A stretch of 64,000 nt of DNA, from assembly GCF_000003815.2 (NCBI RefSeq), contig NC_049979.1:18614001-18678000 (forward strand), given 5' to 3'. Position numbers and translations under genes: made by a program. Position 1 is the first letter of the stretch. Each line of letters opens with the position of its first letter. Source of the stretch: Branchiostoma floridae (taxonomy: Eukaryota; Chordata; Leptocardii; Amphioxiformes; Branchiostomatidae). Under the pieces are notes generated by a model. It did not search any database and had not been told where the DNA came from. It saw only the letters and a program-made list of their open reading frames with translations. Positions 22,601-37,600 of this stretch are shown here, piece by piece.

Positions 22601-25600
22601 ATATTTCCTAAGCAACCTGACATTGCTTTCTGCATTAAACATAGACCACTACAAGTCTGGAGTTCAGTAACATGTCATACATCATGTAAATGTAATAGCA
22701 GTACCAACTCTATATCCCCTGGGACACTGGAGTTCTCCTGTCATTGTGGCCTTTGAATAATTTACAAATTTCCTGGGGTAAAGACACTTATACATGTAGC
22801 ATTAGGTGGTGAAAAGCTGATTTTTTGTTAGATACTACAGCCTTACACTACAGTTACAGGTAGTGTTTCTCAATTTTGTCAACCTTCTATGGTGACACAC
22901 CTGTTTTATAAGGCAACACACAGCCCATTGTCATTCACCACAAGGATGAATTATTGATTGTGACAGAAAAATACAGCTGGGTAATGTTCCCTTTAATAGA
23001 GCAGAATCCTAGAAAAGTACAGCCAGGTAATGTCACAGGTCACTTGTCCTTTCAGTTCACTGAACTGACAACAACAGCAGCCAATCCATACCATTTTGCT
23101 ATTTACATTGGTAATGACTGAACAATTTTAGAGAATAGCTGGCAGCTCAACACATAAAATGACCTGTTAGGTGGACCTTTGGACCTTTTTGAAATCCACT
23201 TCACAGAAATAGGACAAAAACACAATGTCCATGTTGAATTCTGGATTACATAATTCATGTAACATTACATGTAACGTTACATGTTGATATTCATCATGGC
23301 CAGTATTAGCACTTTACATATTTGCGATACCCTGTGTATCCTCAACGAAAATCATGGCACAGAGAAGTGCAGGAGAAGAGTCCAAACTCTAACCTTGATC
23401 TGGTCCATCCTGTCTCTGACAGTTGTCTCATCGGCTGACTTGTTGGGGTCGTCTGACTGCAGCACTTCTTCTGCCTCCTGCAGCAGCTTCTGCAGGCTCC
23501 CCACCTCCCCTTCAAACCGCTGGGAGTCTGCAGCTTTAGTCTGCACAACATGATAGGTAATTCGAACATGTCCGTTTTGGACGCGAATAGCCATCGGGCA
23601 CGGCTTAAACTTCTCCCCTACAGCAGTTTACTAAAGGGCTCGTTACACCTGCATTGTTGTAGGTGTAGTAAACACGGAAACTCCCACGGGACTTTCTAAA
23701 TGTCCTCGAGATTGTTGTCTTTACCTGGCTGCGTGACTGCAGGGTATCAGCTGCAACTGAACAACATTTTGTGTCCAAAGATCTCCCTATGTATGCATTC
23801 CCAGCTAATCTGGGGATCAAAATATGGCTTGGGTCAGTGTGGCATCTTATTGCCCATAGCAACAGTGTGCTGGGTGATGACAGGTCAGGTGGAAACAAAG
23901 CTGGGTTAGCCTTCCTACCGGCTAACCCAATTGTGGGATAACACATGACTTCACTAAGCATAGTGGTATTATCATACACCTGGGCAGAGAAATAACCTGG
24001 GAAGAAAAAAAATCCCTCATAATTTACAGTAGGTGGCCCCTTGTTTTCCATATACCACAGGTCCCTTGCATAGACCTGAGATACGGATTCAATCTTTAAT
24101 CTAAATCAAAAACAAGAATCTACCTGTTTATATTCCTACATAGGGATGGCCAGGTACTTAAACTTAACCTCAAACTTGACTGACCTTTGCGACCTCCAGC
24201 TTCTTGATGACCTGTTGCTTGAGGGAGTCCAGTCTCTGCACCAGTGCCTTACACTGGGAGTGGAGATGTGCAGAGGCTGGGTTCTCCACATGGGCACACA
24301 GCTGTTCACACAGGCTGCCCAGACCCACCAGCTCCGAGCTGTACTGTTCCAGCTCAGACAATAGCTCCTGTAACACACAAGTCAGAGGTTTATATGAAGG
24401 AGAAGGTGGATTAAAGTCAACCTACAAAATGTACAAGTACCTATACTACCAATACATTTTGTTTACATTACAATTTGTCAACCAATGCAACACTTACGCA
24501 ATCATATCAAACAGGGATGAAGACTGATGTACATGTAGTAACTACTTCTATACCTCATACTCCTCCCTGAGAGACCTGTTCTCCTTCTGTTCTGTCTTGA
24601 GCAGGTCTTGGAAGGTTCTCTCCCTGATGATGACCCAGTCCTTGGCACTGCTGTACTGGTCTTGGTACTGCTGCCACAGCTCCACAATCTGGTCATACTC
24701 AATCAGGCGGTTCTCCATGGCCTTCAGACACTCCGTATCTCTGTAAAAAATACGTTGGGTCAATAGGATGTTATTGTAAATAGACTGTTACACTGAGACT
24801 ACTCTCTTTAAAGGAAATAGATGTAAAAGCCTCCATGTTCAAAAACTTCACTCGTGTTTATGTAATACTTGTGGCTCTTTTATCATAATCATTTACTGTT
24901 TTTCTTATATTGAATCAGAGTCAGTTATATGCATTTTCCCTATTTTTTGCAGGTGAAGCAAGTGTTGAAATGTTAGAGAAAGTTCATCGAATTCTCCTTC
25001 TTCTTGAATTGATAGGACGCTTAAGTGTCAAGCATCGCCAGTCACCATGACCCATTTTTATTCAATTACGAGGGCTTGTCTTAATTAATGCCCTAAGGCA
25101 AAACTGCAAGCTTAAGCTACAATAACTGAAACACTGGTGGCAGTATCTTTTGGCAGGAACAAAGCAGTCCAAATGTCTTATCCACAGGTTAGACAGGTAT
25201 GTACTGTCCCTGTTGAAGATGCTTTGGGTCTGTCTTAAGGTCATTCTTTTTGACGTTGAGAAATTTGGGGGAGGGGTTATTCCTGAAAATGTCATGACAG
25301 AAAAGCATCTTGTTTTGAACTAAGATAAAGTGTATTTCTCAGTCATTGTATGTCTGAAAAAGGCTTTGCATAGAAAGTGTTGCCCCCTGACCTTGCTTTG
25401 AGCTGGTCCACCTCTCGTTGCAGCCTGTCCTTGACTCCAGGGTCAGACTCCTGCATCAGCTGGGCAGCCAGCTCCCCATGGACAACCAGGTTGTCCTCTT
25501 TGGCCATGAACTCCTCCTGAAGCTCCTGTGAACAAGGTTAACTTAGTTTAGGTCCAACAGGTGTAACAATGTACAGTATTAATATGCTGTATACACGAAA

Positions 25601-28600
25601 CACTATTGTATATTTCAAGATAGGAGGAAAGATTTTCTTTTCAACAGTTTTAAGTTAAATGTAGGTATACTGCAGTATAGGACTTATCCTTCTCTTCTCA
25701 GAGTAATAATTGCAGAGTGTTGACACTAGACATTTATTTCTGAAGTGATCTACTAAGGATGGTAACATTGTTTACCTTTGTGTCAGCCTATTGTGAGCCA
25801 GGCAGGCAAGGTGAGAAAGGCAAGATAACAAGGAATGTGACGTATCTCGAAATGCATCAGTGAGCAAAGGTGGCCTGAAAGAACCATGTAGGAAAGTGCA
25901 AGAAGTAGAGAAGACAACTGTTGAAATAATGAAAGGCCCTCTTACCTTGAGTTCCTCAGCCTTCTTCTTGAGAGTCTCTAGATCTCCAAAGCCAGGTTTG
26001 AAGCGCCCTAGTGTGTACTCTGTACTGCCCAGATGCTGGGTGATTGTCTGCTGCACATGGTAGTACTGTTTCCACTGGTCGGCCAGGGCGGACAGGGACA
26101 GCTGCAACTCTGACACCTGCCGAAGACAGGAAGCACCACATAAAGCTTTCCCAACAGACATTGTTGATTTTGCTAGCAGGTCATTTTAGGAAGGACCTAC
26201 TACAAAACCTGTCTTCTGGTCTCCTCTCTGGCCCATGATGCTGCAGGGGTACTGTCTATCACAAACATAATTACACATGACAAAGGAAATGGAGACTGGT
26301 CTATAAATGGATGTCAGTAATTATATGTTGACAGTATACAGCTAAATGTATGCTAAGCAAATAGGAAAGGGGCTATCCCATGGAAATAATTACCTTGCTG
26401 TGCATATTTTTTCTACAAATTAACAAGGGCTTTGAATTTTATCCTGACCAATGATCAGTATTACAGAATGTTCCGTAATCTACATGACATGTATAGTAGC
26501 TCACATGCCTAACAAAAAAGAATCTTTTTTGCACGTACATTGTTTATAATTCCAAATCTTTATCAGAGCCCAATCCCAAACCAACAGTCAATACCCTAAA
26601 AAAACCTCATGCATACACATATTTACATCCATGTACCTGACAACTACATGTACACAACCTTTGCCTTTACCATGTGACCTGTGGCCATACCTGTTGGTGT
26701 AGGTTGGTCCAACCTTGTCTGACTGTCTCCACATCGTGCTGGACAGCTGCTGCTGCAGGGTTGTTCTTCCCCTGGACCTGCTGATGTACTGTCTTCTGCA
26801 GCTCTGTTATTTCTGTGTCCTTTTTCTTCAGCTCACTGTCAAGATCCTGCAATGATCAAGGTTCAGTGAACCATGTTTTCAACATGTTTACATTCCAAGA
26901 AAGAATTACACGATTTGTTTTGGTTTCAGTCAGTAAACATCAGGTTCATAAGGTTACATTGTTCTCCTATACCCATGGGAAATCAGCAAGATGATGCACT
27001 CTCACACTCACCTGACAGAATGCCAGTGCATGTTGCACCTCTACCTCAGAGCTTCTCTTCTGGTGACGTTTGAGCTGGGCTTCCTGTTCCTGAAGCCAGG
27101 ACTTCAACTCACTCAGACGGCCCTCAAACTCCATAGCATGGCTCAGTAAGGCCTGGTGTAAATGTACATGTATGTATTATAGTTCAATATATTGGAGAAA
27201 CTAGTCACTGCTCAGGATGTCAGAAATTTCTTTACTCTTGCAGTTTACATAGTTCATTTCATCTTAAGTTTAAGAAGTTTGTTACCTATTTATGTCAATT
27301 CAACCTGAGGCTTTATGATGCTATTCTCCTCCAACAACGAAATCCAGAATGTAAATATTTAAATGGCAAACAGAACTACGCTTTACGATTATTTGTCTCA
27401 ACGATTGTCTTCGTTTTGTCTAAGAGTCATAACTACTAATAATCACGATGTAAAACAATGATGTTCCTCTTCAGTTGACAGAGCTGTTTGCCCTCTTGAC
27501 ATGGCAAACACATATCTAGTCTATGGCAAAGAGAAGTAAACGGATTTTGAAAAAAACTACTTGTACTTTTAAAACAGACTATACTATCTAAAGGTCTTTC
27601 TAATAGCAGGACTCTTACTACACTTGGTTCTTCACCAGTGCGACAGAATACCTGCAGCTATGGTACACTGTGCCACACCCACCTCTGTCCTGTCCACCCT
27701 GGCCTGGAGCAGGTTGTTCAGTTCCTCCCATCTGTTGTTCATGGCCTCGTGTTTGACCAGGAAGTCCTCGTCCTCAGGACCTTGGGAACTCTGCATCACC
27801 GACTGGTTGATGAAGTCAACTGTCAGCTGCTTGGCTGACATGTCAATCTTGTAGCCCTGTTATACATGAGAAAGTATACAGGTTAAACAAGTTGCAGGAC
27901 AATTGTGGCACCTCATGTAAGTGTTCAAAGGCCTACATTAATATGCATTTGACTTAAACAGTTACAATGTAATAACAGGTACTGCTCTTTACATCTTTTG
28001 GCTCCTATCTGAACAGCTTTCTCCAAACAGCTGCAGTTAAGTTTCTAACCTTGTATTTTTGCAGCACTGCCTGCAGCTCGGCCACTGTTGCCATGTCCTC
28101 CTCATGAGTGTCCTGCAGTGCTGCCTCCAGTCGGTCCATCCACAACAGGACCTCAGCAAGGGCCTAAAGATAAAACAAACAGTTATTTTCAGAAAAATCC
28201 AGAATCCTAGTAAGGGAAAGGATAGCAACAAGCATGAACAAAAATACCATTCCCATTACAAAGGTGTAATATAATCAAAGATTTAAAAGAGCTAAATGTT
28301 AATGGAAATAAAAATTTGCACAGTGATAGCATTGACTAAACAGTAAAAGTGTAATCCTAACCTGTCTGGATGGTAACATCTCCATCTGAGTCCTGTGGAG
28401 CTGCTTCTCAATAGCTGGGATCTTCCCCATCAGCTGTGTCCAGTTGGTCTCAATAATCTTCAGCCTGTCCTGCACAGTCTCTGCCTGCTGGCTCTTCAGT
28501 AGGATCAGCTGGTGACCCAGGGCTGTGGATGACTCCTTCAGAGGCTGGTGGAGGTCCACCTCCTTTCTAAATTCCTGTGGGCAATAAGAGAACAGGTTGT

Positions 28601-31600
28601 CACTGAACAAGGCACTAAATGTAAAGCATACTGGTACATTTTGTATCTATAGTGTGTGCAGGAAAAAACAAACCAAACCAAAGGAAAAGGATGGAATTTG
28701 CATTATCAATAATGAATAAAGGTTTAAGACCCAGAAAATGTTCCACTTTGTATTAGAACCTATGGCTTTTACTACTCGAATGGCCTGCTTTGTCAACATC
28801 ATAAAGGACTTACAGTGAAATCATCCATGGCTCTGTCAATGCCACGAGGTTCCTGCTCAGCAAACTTGTTGAGTTTGTCCACTGCCCCTCCCAACCAGTC
28901 AATCAGCTTGGAGGAATCCTTGTCAAATGTCCTCCACTGGTTGTACAGCTGCTCAAGTTTGGACAGCTCCTGAAGAACCAACAACAATATCTTACAGAAA
29001 ACAAGAAGTAATGAAAAAGCCCAGAGACAATGATGATTTCACTTAACTTTTACAGTATTGTGTACCAAAGGAATGTCATACAAAATAAGCAAGTAGGTAT
29101 TTTTCCATTCTTACAAATGGACAGTTCATAATCTTTGAATGCTTGCAAAGATGAAAAGAACTTCCCCACAAATGACTAAAGATAAATATGACGATACCTG
29201 TGAAGTCTTTGTCTTTGCTGCTGTCCACCTGTCCTCAAACTGAGACAGTTTGGCCTCCAGGGAAGGGCAGTACACAGACTGGAGCACAGAGTTGCCCATG
29301 TCCAACATCCGCTGCACTACAGGCTGATGGTCCTTCAGGGCGGTCACAATGATCTTTAGAACAGTCACATATACAAACACACACAGTACACAGTAGAGGA
29401 GAGTAGTGCACATGTTAATGGTAAAAGGTTGCTACAAAGAAGTGTTATGAGAAAAGAAGAGGTAATGATCATGATGCACACTTACATTGAAACAAGCAAA
29501 GTGATGAATTGTAATGATATGTCAACTGAATACTCAGTCTGTAGGAAGTATGAAGGAAACACCAAGCAAATGCAGCGGTAAGTGTAGGACTAGTTGTCAA
29601 ACTCAAAGCAGTAAAGGATGAAAGAAACTGCAAAACCAGTTGGCTAACAACATGTACACAGTTTTACACCCATGATGATTTTGCCAGGCAATGATTTACA
29701 GTGATTGCAACACATACATGTACATAAAGTAAGTACTGAGTAAGTTGTGTAATATCGAGTAAACTTTACCTTTAGTTTCTCCTATGTAGGTAATGCATGT
29801 GTGGAAGGATAGTAGGTATTAGTTGTTACTGTGCATAGCATGATTGTGCTGTGTCACTTTCTCTGACTTTTCATTAAGTGTCACGCAGATTACACAGATC
29901 AATGAGGCTCTCTGTACTTGATTTTTGTGAAAATAGACAAGGCAATATGTCATACCATTCCAATGTTTGATTCTATAGCAGATAGCTTATATGGAAAAGC
30001 CATAAAATTCAAACCCTACCTGATACAGAGTGACTCTATCCTGCAGCTTCTGCACCACATCTTCTGACATGTCCTCCACAGGGATCTGTGCCTCTGTCTC
30101 CTGTAGCCACTCACTCTGCAGCTCAAACTCCTCCTCAAACCTGTCCCAGGTCTGCGCTACTGTATCCAGGTCCTGAGACAGTCTGGATGCAGGGAAATGT
30201 CAGGATAAGTGGATAACATAGTAATATTTGTTTTCTGCCTTCCTTCTTCTCTTGACTCTAACTTTCAAGGTCAATCTCAAAGGTGCACAAGGACAGAGTG
30301 TTGATGAAAGACAACTCTCTATCAATGTTTGGCAAAAGAACAACAATGTAGTATAGTATGACGTCTTATATCAAGAGATGCCTTACCTTTGAGCCCTGTC
30401 CAGCGCGTTGGCTGCCCTGTGGTTCAGGCCAGTGTGCTGTTCTATGTACTGCTCCCTTGTTGATGGGTCCAGCTTCTGCAGCAGTGAGTCCACCAGGACC
30501 TTCTGTGCATCCAGCCCCAGGAAGAACTCACTGTGCTTCTCCAGGTGATGTTTCAGCTCGTCCAGCCCCGTCACTGTCAGCATCCCGGTGTTTAGTTTCT
30601 CCTCAGCTGTCTCAATAAAGTCCGAGTAGTCTTGTAGGAGCTTCTCATACTGCTGCAGTGCGGTGGCTGCCTTACCAAGGTCATTCTTTCTCCTGAGATT
30701 TAATAGCAAAATTTTTTCTTTAACAAGCTGATCATGAGGCCTTAAAACAGGCTCACCATTTTCAGTGACTAAGAATATAATAGTTCAATAGTAGACAGAC
30801 AAACAAACAGACCTGTTGACGATTCTCAGAAGTTCATCCCAGTTGCTCTGCAGCATGGTTGTTTCCATGGTGACAGGAGCACGTGGATCATCATCACCCA
30901 TCTCCCTGCCGCGCTCCAGGATGGAGGACACCTGGTCCTCATGGTCACTGATGTCATCCTCAATGTCCTGAAGGAAAAAGCAAAAGATGTTGAATACCAA
31001 AATGTATTCTAAAAAAAGATGATAAATTTGTTTTGACAATAACCACAGTTGGATTTTGTCACATGGCAAGTGTCATGTTATGTATGATTGCTTAAAAAGC
31101 TCTACATATAAAATTTGTAGAAAATTTATGTTTCCTACCTGAAGGTGGGCCAACTTGTCCTGGATGGTGTATTCAGAGTCATCATCATCATTTAGAATGT
31201 CTGACTTGGTCTCTGTTATCCATGTGTAGAGAGAGTTGATCTCCATCTGTCCAAGGGAAGGAACAGAACAAGAATGTCATGGCTTGTTTGGAGGAGGGCA
31301 CTTTAATTTGCAATATCATCACAAACACACATAAATCTAGTGTTTTATTAGTTAGATTTAATTTTTTTATTTATCTATTTAGAATGCAATGGTACATTAC
31401 ACAGACCTATTAGATGAATGTAACTTTCATTTCATGAAGATAATTATGCTTGACTGACCTGAAAGTCCTTCCATTGTGAGTTCTTCTCAATGAGTTCTTG
31501 TTCCTTCTGCAGAGCCTGTCCCTCCAGTGTGTGGAGCCTGTCCTTCAGGTCAGACAGCGTCTGCTGTACCACCTGCCTGTTCCTGCTGTCCGCCTCCACC

Positions 31601-34600
31601 ATCAGCTGCTGACAGGCTCGGTTCATCACATACACCTGGTCCTGGAACGCACCGATCTCCTTCCGCAGGGACTGGGGGAAAGCAAGTCTTTGTTTATAAT
31701 CCTTAAATAGTCTAAACTTAGGGGCTTTCTTCAGCAAGGTTTTACAGAAAGGAATATTAGCACTCTATATGAAGTGTACTTTTTGTAACATTAACAGGCA
31801 CTAGTTAGGCAAGACACATGCATGACAATAATGCAAAGTAGAAGAAATGTTAAAAATCATGAAAAGAAATTAGAAATGGTTGCATTCTTTCTGATGGCAC
31901 TGTTAGATGACATGGTCTTTCCAAAACTCCTGTTCAGATTCTGTAGTTTGGCTGAATCCTATGCAACAACACAGAACAGATTGAGACTCTCACCTCGTTC
32001 TGTGCCAGTTGAGCCTCTGAGTCCTTGGACCAGTCTGAGGTGAAGAGCTTGAGTTCAATGTTGTCCAGCCAGCCTGACACGTCTTCGAGGGCATCCTGGT
32101 ACTTCTGCTGGAAGTCAATAGCTTCCTCCAGACGAGACTGACTATCTGTCATCTGAGGAATATAGGTTGACAAACCTTCAATAGCATTCTCCCAGGATCT
32201 CTCAGTAACACAAAAATGTGAGACTTGTGTACAGTTTGTTAGGACAGGTCCATCCATCAAAAACTCATTTCTTTTAATTTTGAAGCAATCTGACATAAAT
32301 CATGTTGAGCTTGAAAGAGAACTCTAGCAGAACTGCACAACATTGGCTGCATCTGCTAGAAAATATTGGGACAACAGTACTACTGTATCACCTTCAGTCA
32401 CTTGTAAACACTTATTTTGTTTGTTTTTTCTGAGTGTTGACCACAAAATTATGACTTAGGTATACTAAATTCTATTCAAATTTTGTTGGCCAATGTTTGT
32501 ATCTTCACTGCTTATATTTTAGAATGAATGACATAGGTACATACATTTACATCAAAATTGTACTTTCAAACATTTTCAACAAACTGGTACATGTACTACA
32601 ATGTAGTACAGGGTCGAGGTGTACATGTTTTGTACATGTACATTGTAGCTTTTCACTAACAAATTGCAATTGACTGTTGTAAAAAGTGCCCTTAATAGGT
32701 GTTAAGGATTACCTCTGACTGCATGTTCTCCCAACACTTGTGCAGGTCATCCAGGGTGTTCTTCAGCTCCCCCATGTTGGATTCCCCCTGTCCAGGACTG
32801 TCAAAGGAGGGTGGGCGGAACTGGCTCATGGACAGCTTTCTCTGCAGCTGTACCAAAAAAACAGCAAGGTTTAGAACACATGCTTCACTGTCAATAAGCT
32901 TAAGGGTTCATAATATTAATGGCAGTGACTAATACTGACATAAATAGAAACATAAGGGACCCTTTTTAACGAGAACTTTGTGACAGACAGAAGATATTAA
33001 CCTGAGGTGGTGGTCTGTTCTGCTGGAGAGCCAGCTGCAGCTGCTGTTTCCTCTCCCCGATCTCCTGAGACAGCTCCTCCCACCGCTGCCTTAGATCCGC
33101 CATGTCGGTCTCACTGCCATTGCTGGATCCCATGTCGCTCTCTGTGGAGGACCGCTGTCGGAGGATTCTCTCCCCTTTCTTTGCAATGGACTTCAGCAGG
33201 TGTTTGTGCTGGGCCAGCTCCTCATCTAGTGCTTTCTGTTGAGAGGTACATTGTATGTACATGCTTTAGTCCACCTGTCTGACTGTGCCTGCAAGTTATC
33301 ATGTGGGCCTTAATATTTCACCTAATACTAAAGGTTTTTTTAAAGAATGTACTGCCTTTGTTTGTCATGCAGGCAAGTCAGTAGAATAACAGCATTACCT
33401 GTTTTTCCTCATAAGTGGGGCTGCCCTCATCCAGTGCGCCCTTCTGTCTCATCAAGGCAGAATGGTGCTCTGGGATTGATGGAAGTGCGGGTGGAGCTCT
33501 TTTAGACCCTGGAGATGTTGGCCTCGCACCTCCTTCTGCACCTGCGACACCTGCTTCATCAACAGGCTTGTCATGGTCACTGCTAATCTCCATAGGTGTG
33601 TCTGTCATGTCCTGGTCAGCAGAGGTCTGGGCCACAGCAAACATTTGTTCTGGGGAGATTTCTGATGGGGAGTCTGGGGTTGCTGCGGTAACAGAGATGC
33701 TGACTCCCTCCTCCCCTGCTGCGGCACCCTTGCTGTTGGCTATCCAACTCTGCATCTTCTTAACGCGCGACTGAGGATCAAGAAACACCAAATAGACACA
33801 GTCAGCACTAGATTCTCTGAGCCTAAGATTGATGACCAATTGATTACCAAAGTAGCTAGTCGATCAATCAATCAATCAATGAAACAAACAGTTGGCAAGA
33901 ATCAATCAAACAATCAATGATTCTACCAGGCAACAAGCATAATTTACCTTCAATACCAAATTCATAAAAAATTGTCATACATGGAAAAATGTATCAAATA
34001 CAGTCCTGACCTGGTATTCCTCCAGTTCTTTCTCCCTCTGCTCACAGGCCTCAGCAGCCTCACTGATGTTGTCTTCCCTTTTGGTGAGGGCCTCCTGTAG
34101 ATCAGCCATGTCTCTCTGTAGGTTGTTGAGCTGTGAGAACATCAGCTCCGCCTGAAAGGATTGTGTACTGTTATCATTACTGTGGCATGATAAACAAGGT
34201 GGTGTTTATCTGGACTCTGTCAATGTAACATTGTACACATGTAGCAGAGTGGAAAAAGTAAAACAACGCTATGATGGCCATGGCAAAGGAAAAAGCTACA
34301 GTAAGGTTAAGAGTACCTGTGCAGGCGGCTCCTTCTCTACTAGATCACTGCAGCGGTCCTGGAGCTCAGGAAGCCGAATAAGACGGTCCTCCAGATCTGA
34401 TTGCAGGCGCTGCAGAGGAACAGGTGTTGTATTATATATACATGTATCCACATACATATAATAATCATAAAAAAAGTTGTATTTGCCCTACAAAGTGCCT
34501 AGTAGTCTAAAAGTCATCTTTGTTTATGTGGTTACATAGTCTTGTTTGAGTTGTATCGATCCTGACAAGTCTTCGTCATCATAAAACCTAGTCAAAATGG

Positions 34601-37600
34601 AGTTTCAAGTGTAACAGTGGGGGTTACTACTATGCCAATTGGCTGGTAAGCCTTTCATAGCACAGCGGTTAGCACTGCTTGGTTTGTCTGTTTCTACTCC
34701 TTTCTTACACAAGGTTCTTGAAGGCCAAAAAATAATGCCATGTGAATTTTTGTTGACAACAAACAAAACGTCTTCTAGAGGACAGCAGTGTAACATGACC
34801 CAAAGGACAAGGTCACACATTCAAGTTTAAATACAAGCTGATAGTCAACAAAAATGTACCTAAAAATCAGAGGCACCCTCCCACGGCCCCTCAGGTAAGT
34901 CTGGTTGTGCTAACCTTTGACCAGGTGTGCAGGTCTGGATTTAGCAGTAAAACACCCCAACACCAAAGTCAAGGTAGACTGAACAGAGACAATACTCAAG
35001 AGACAAAAGGGGTAACTGGGGGTCATTGGCTAAAGAATGTGACTTAATTAATTTAAGACCTGAAAACAAGTGCTCAAATTAAGGCTGCCCACATGTCATA
35101 GTCTGCATGTCAATCCAAATTGTACAGAAAGATAGGCCTGGAATATTTAGCAGGTCTATCAAAACAAGGGACAAAGGGACTTGTCTTTACACGTTACTTG
35201 GAGCGTAAGCATGAGTCGGAGCAAACTCTTCCACATCAATAAACACAGATCAAGGCACATGACTAGACTCAAAACAAATGGCTTGTAGACATGTGGGCAG
35301 GGGCCAGATTCCATAAATAACATGCACACCCAAACCTGGCCTGGGTCCAAAAAATGTCATGTAAACAACATGCAGGACAAACACCACTTACCAAGTGTGT
35401 CTGCTAGATTGTCTTTTTCAACCATGTACAACTGACATTTCTATTTCTTAAATCACAATATCCCATAGTCTAACTAATGGTTTGAATATTTGGGCATGGC
35501 ATTTGATACCCTAGGGTGGGTGTGTTCCTAACATGTGCCAAGCTGGTTGGGATATTTTTACCCATATATGTCAGACATGTGCAGTATGCCCATAACAAGC
35601 CCCATGACACCACCTCTAAGTGTGGTAAACACTGGACAGTTTGTAAAATGAGATGATGTCCACTTGGGAGAGGTCAATGCTTGGGAGCAATATGGGGGCA
35701 GATGTTACAAGGCCATGCTTCTATTCTATATAATAGTAAATGTAGATATAGACCTGCTACATCCCAAATCTTAAATGATTGCTTCTCAAATTCCTAAGGA
35801 CTAAGTATATTAGACTTCAGTAGGAATATCTATGAAATCCTTCCCAAACAACCTGTTGCTCAAAGATGCTTGTAGCATGTTTGCAAAAGGGTACAGTAAT
35901 TATTACTAGGCCCATTATTCTTGGCCCTCCATGTGGTGTTTTGAAATGTGGCCTGTTGGCTCATGAATAATTAAGTGCCAAACACAAATGCAACCTTCTG
36001 CAGTCCTGGATATCAGAAATTCCCCATGTTGTGAGATAAAATACTTCTCTGATACTACAGCCTATAGTCCGTTTACCTTGTTTTCTTCCAGCTGCTCATC
36101 GAGAGCTTCCCTGTCACTAGCAGTGATGAAGTCAATGGAAGACTGAACCCGTGCACCAGTGACCCAGGTGTGGAGCGCCTGCATCTCAGCCTGGTAGGCT
36201 GACAGGGCCTCCTGGTGGGCTCGCTGCTGCTCAAGTCTCTCCTGGAGTGAGGAAAAAAATAGTTGCTATCCTGTAAACTTGACAATGCTGTAACATACAT
36301 TGTATGTTATACATTGTATGTTATAAAGACACCTTAATTTCAAGTATCCTCCTTCAAGTGATGCCTTAAAAGGTTGCTTTGTACATGTACCCCAGAAGTG
36401 CTTCATAGATGTTCAACTTCTTTTTTGACACACACGAATGTAGCTCAATGTGGTAGCTGACAATCACATATTAATTAAAGAGTGCCACAACAACATAACA
36501 CAGTACCAAAACATACCTTGTTAAGGAATGGAAAACAGTCTGACGGAAACTCCATTTAGACTTCTCCATGATGTACCATTGTAACATGTAACATGTCAGA
36601 AGGGCACCATTTTGCTGAATACCCGTGATGCCACTAATGTGTAGTTATCTAGTGTAATTACCTATTCATAGATAATGATATGTATTCAGTACTTGCTGCT
36701 TTCCCTAAATGCACTTGAATGATCAATGCCTGCCTGGTAGCTACAATGCACTCCACTTTCAACTACAGCATTTAGGGAGAACCTCAAAACATTTGTGGTA
36801 CTACCACGTTACCTGACACATTAATATTTAATGTCCTTGCAACCAATTTGTTGTTTAGAATCACCAAAGGTAAGCAATTTTGAGGAGGGAAGTAACATTA
36901 TATTTAAAGACGAAAAGACATTCATCAAATTTATGATATTTCCCTAGGAAATTATGGATTAAATATTCCATTCATCTGGAAAAATTCTGTTCACAAATCA
37001 GTAACAATTAAGGTGTCCCCTCAAGATATTCCTTGGGAAAAAGAAAATGTGCGGAAATGTTTGCGGTGGTTTGATATTTGCGGTTTTAGCGGTGACCACT
37101 TCTCCGCGAACTTAAAACCACCACGAACATTTTTCCATTATAGTATGAGACTGCAGTCTATGGCACTACCACGAACTTAAAATCACAGCGAATACTCCGT
37201 TTTCCCGCTACCGCGAAAGTAAATCCCCACAAACTTAAATGCATTTACAGTACTGTAGTTTCTGTACCATTTAAACAGTTTACCTCTATTTCCTTTTGCT
37301 TGGCAGTGGCTTGGTCTTTCAGAGAAGCTAGTCTGAGGTTAAGGTCAGAGGTCGTGACCTGGACATTCCCCTCCATCTCTGTTGACTGTGTGGACTGGGC
37401 TGCCTGCTGACCCCTCTCCTCAACCTTCTTCACTCCTTCCCTCAGCTGGGACAACTCAGCCAGGACAAACTGTGGTGGAAACAAGGTCATTTATTTCTCT
37501 GTGTTCAGTTATTTTTCAGGTCTATAGTATCTGGGTGGGAAAACCATGATGATACTACAGTATTATACAGCAATCTCAAGGTGTAAATGATGAAAATTTC

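Noticed and set aside
22466-22756. 96-codon plus-strand open frame in a nesprin intron
   Set aside because: Composition is not protein-like and no splice or UTR signals support it.
34650-34720. tRNA or tRNA-derived SINE suggested by GCACAGCGGTTAGCAC
   Set aside because: A-box-like word only; the downstream GGTTCTTGAAG is a poor B box and no cloverleaf can be drawn. Similar words (GTGGTCTAA) at 4890-4905 and 46108-46120 also lack partners.
36073-36300. Arg/Ser-rich minus-strand frame over the exon at 36077-36241
   Set aside because: Wrong frame; the adjacent frame gives a spectrin helix with correct phase on both sides.
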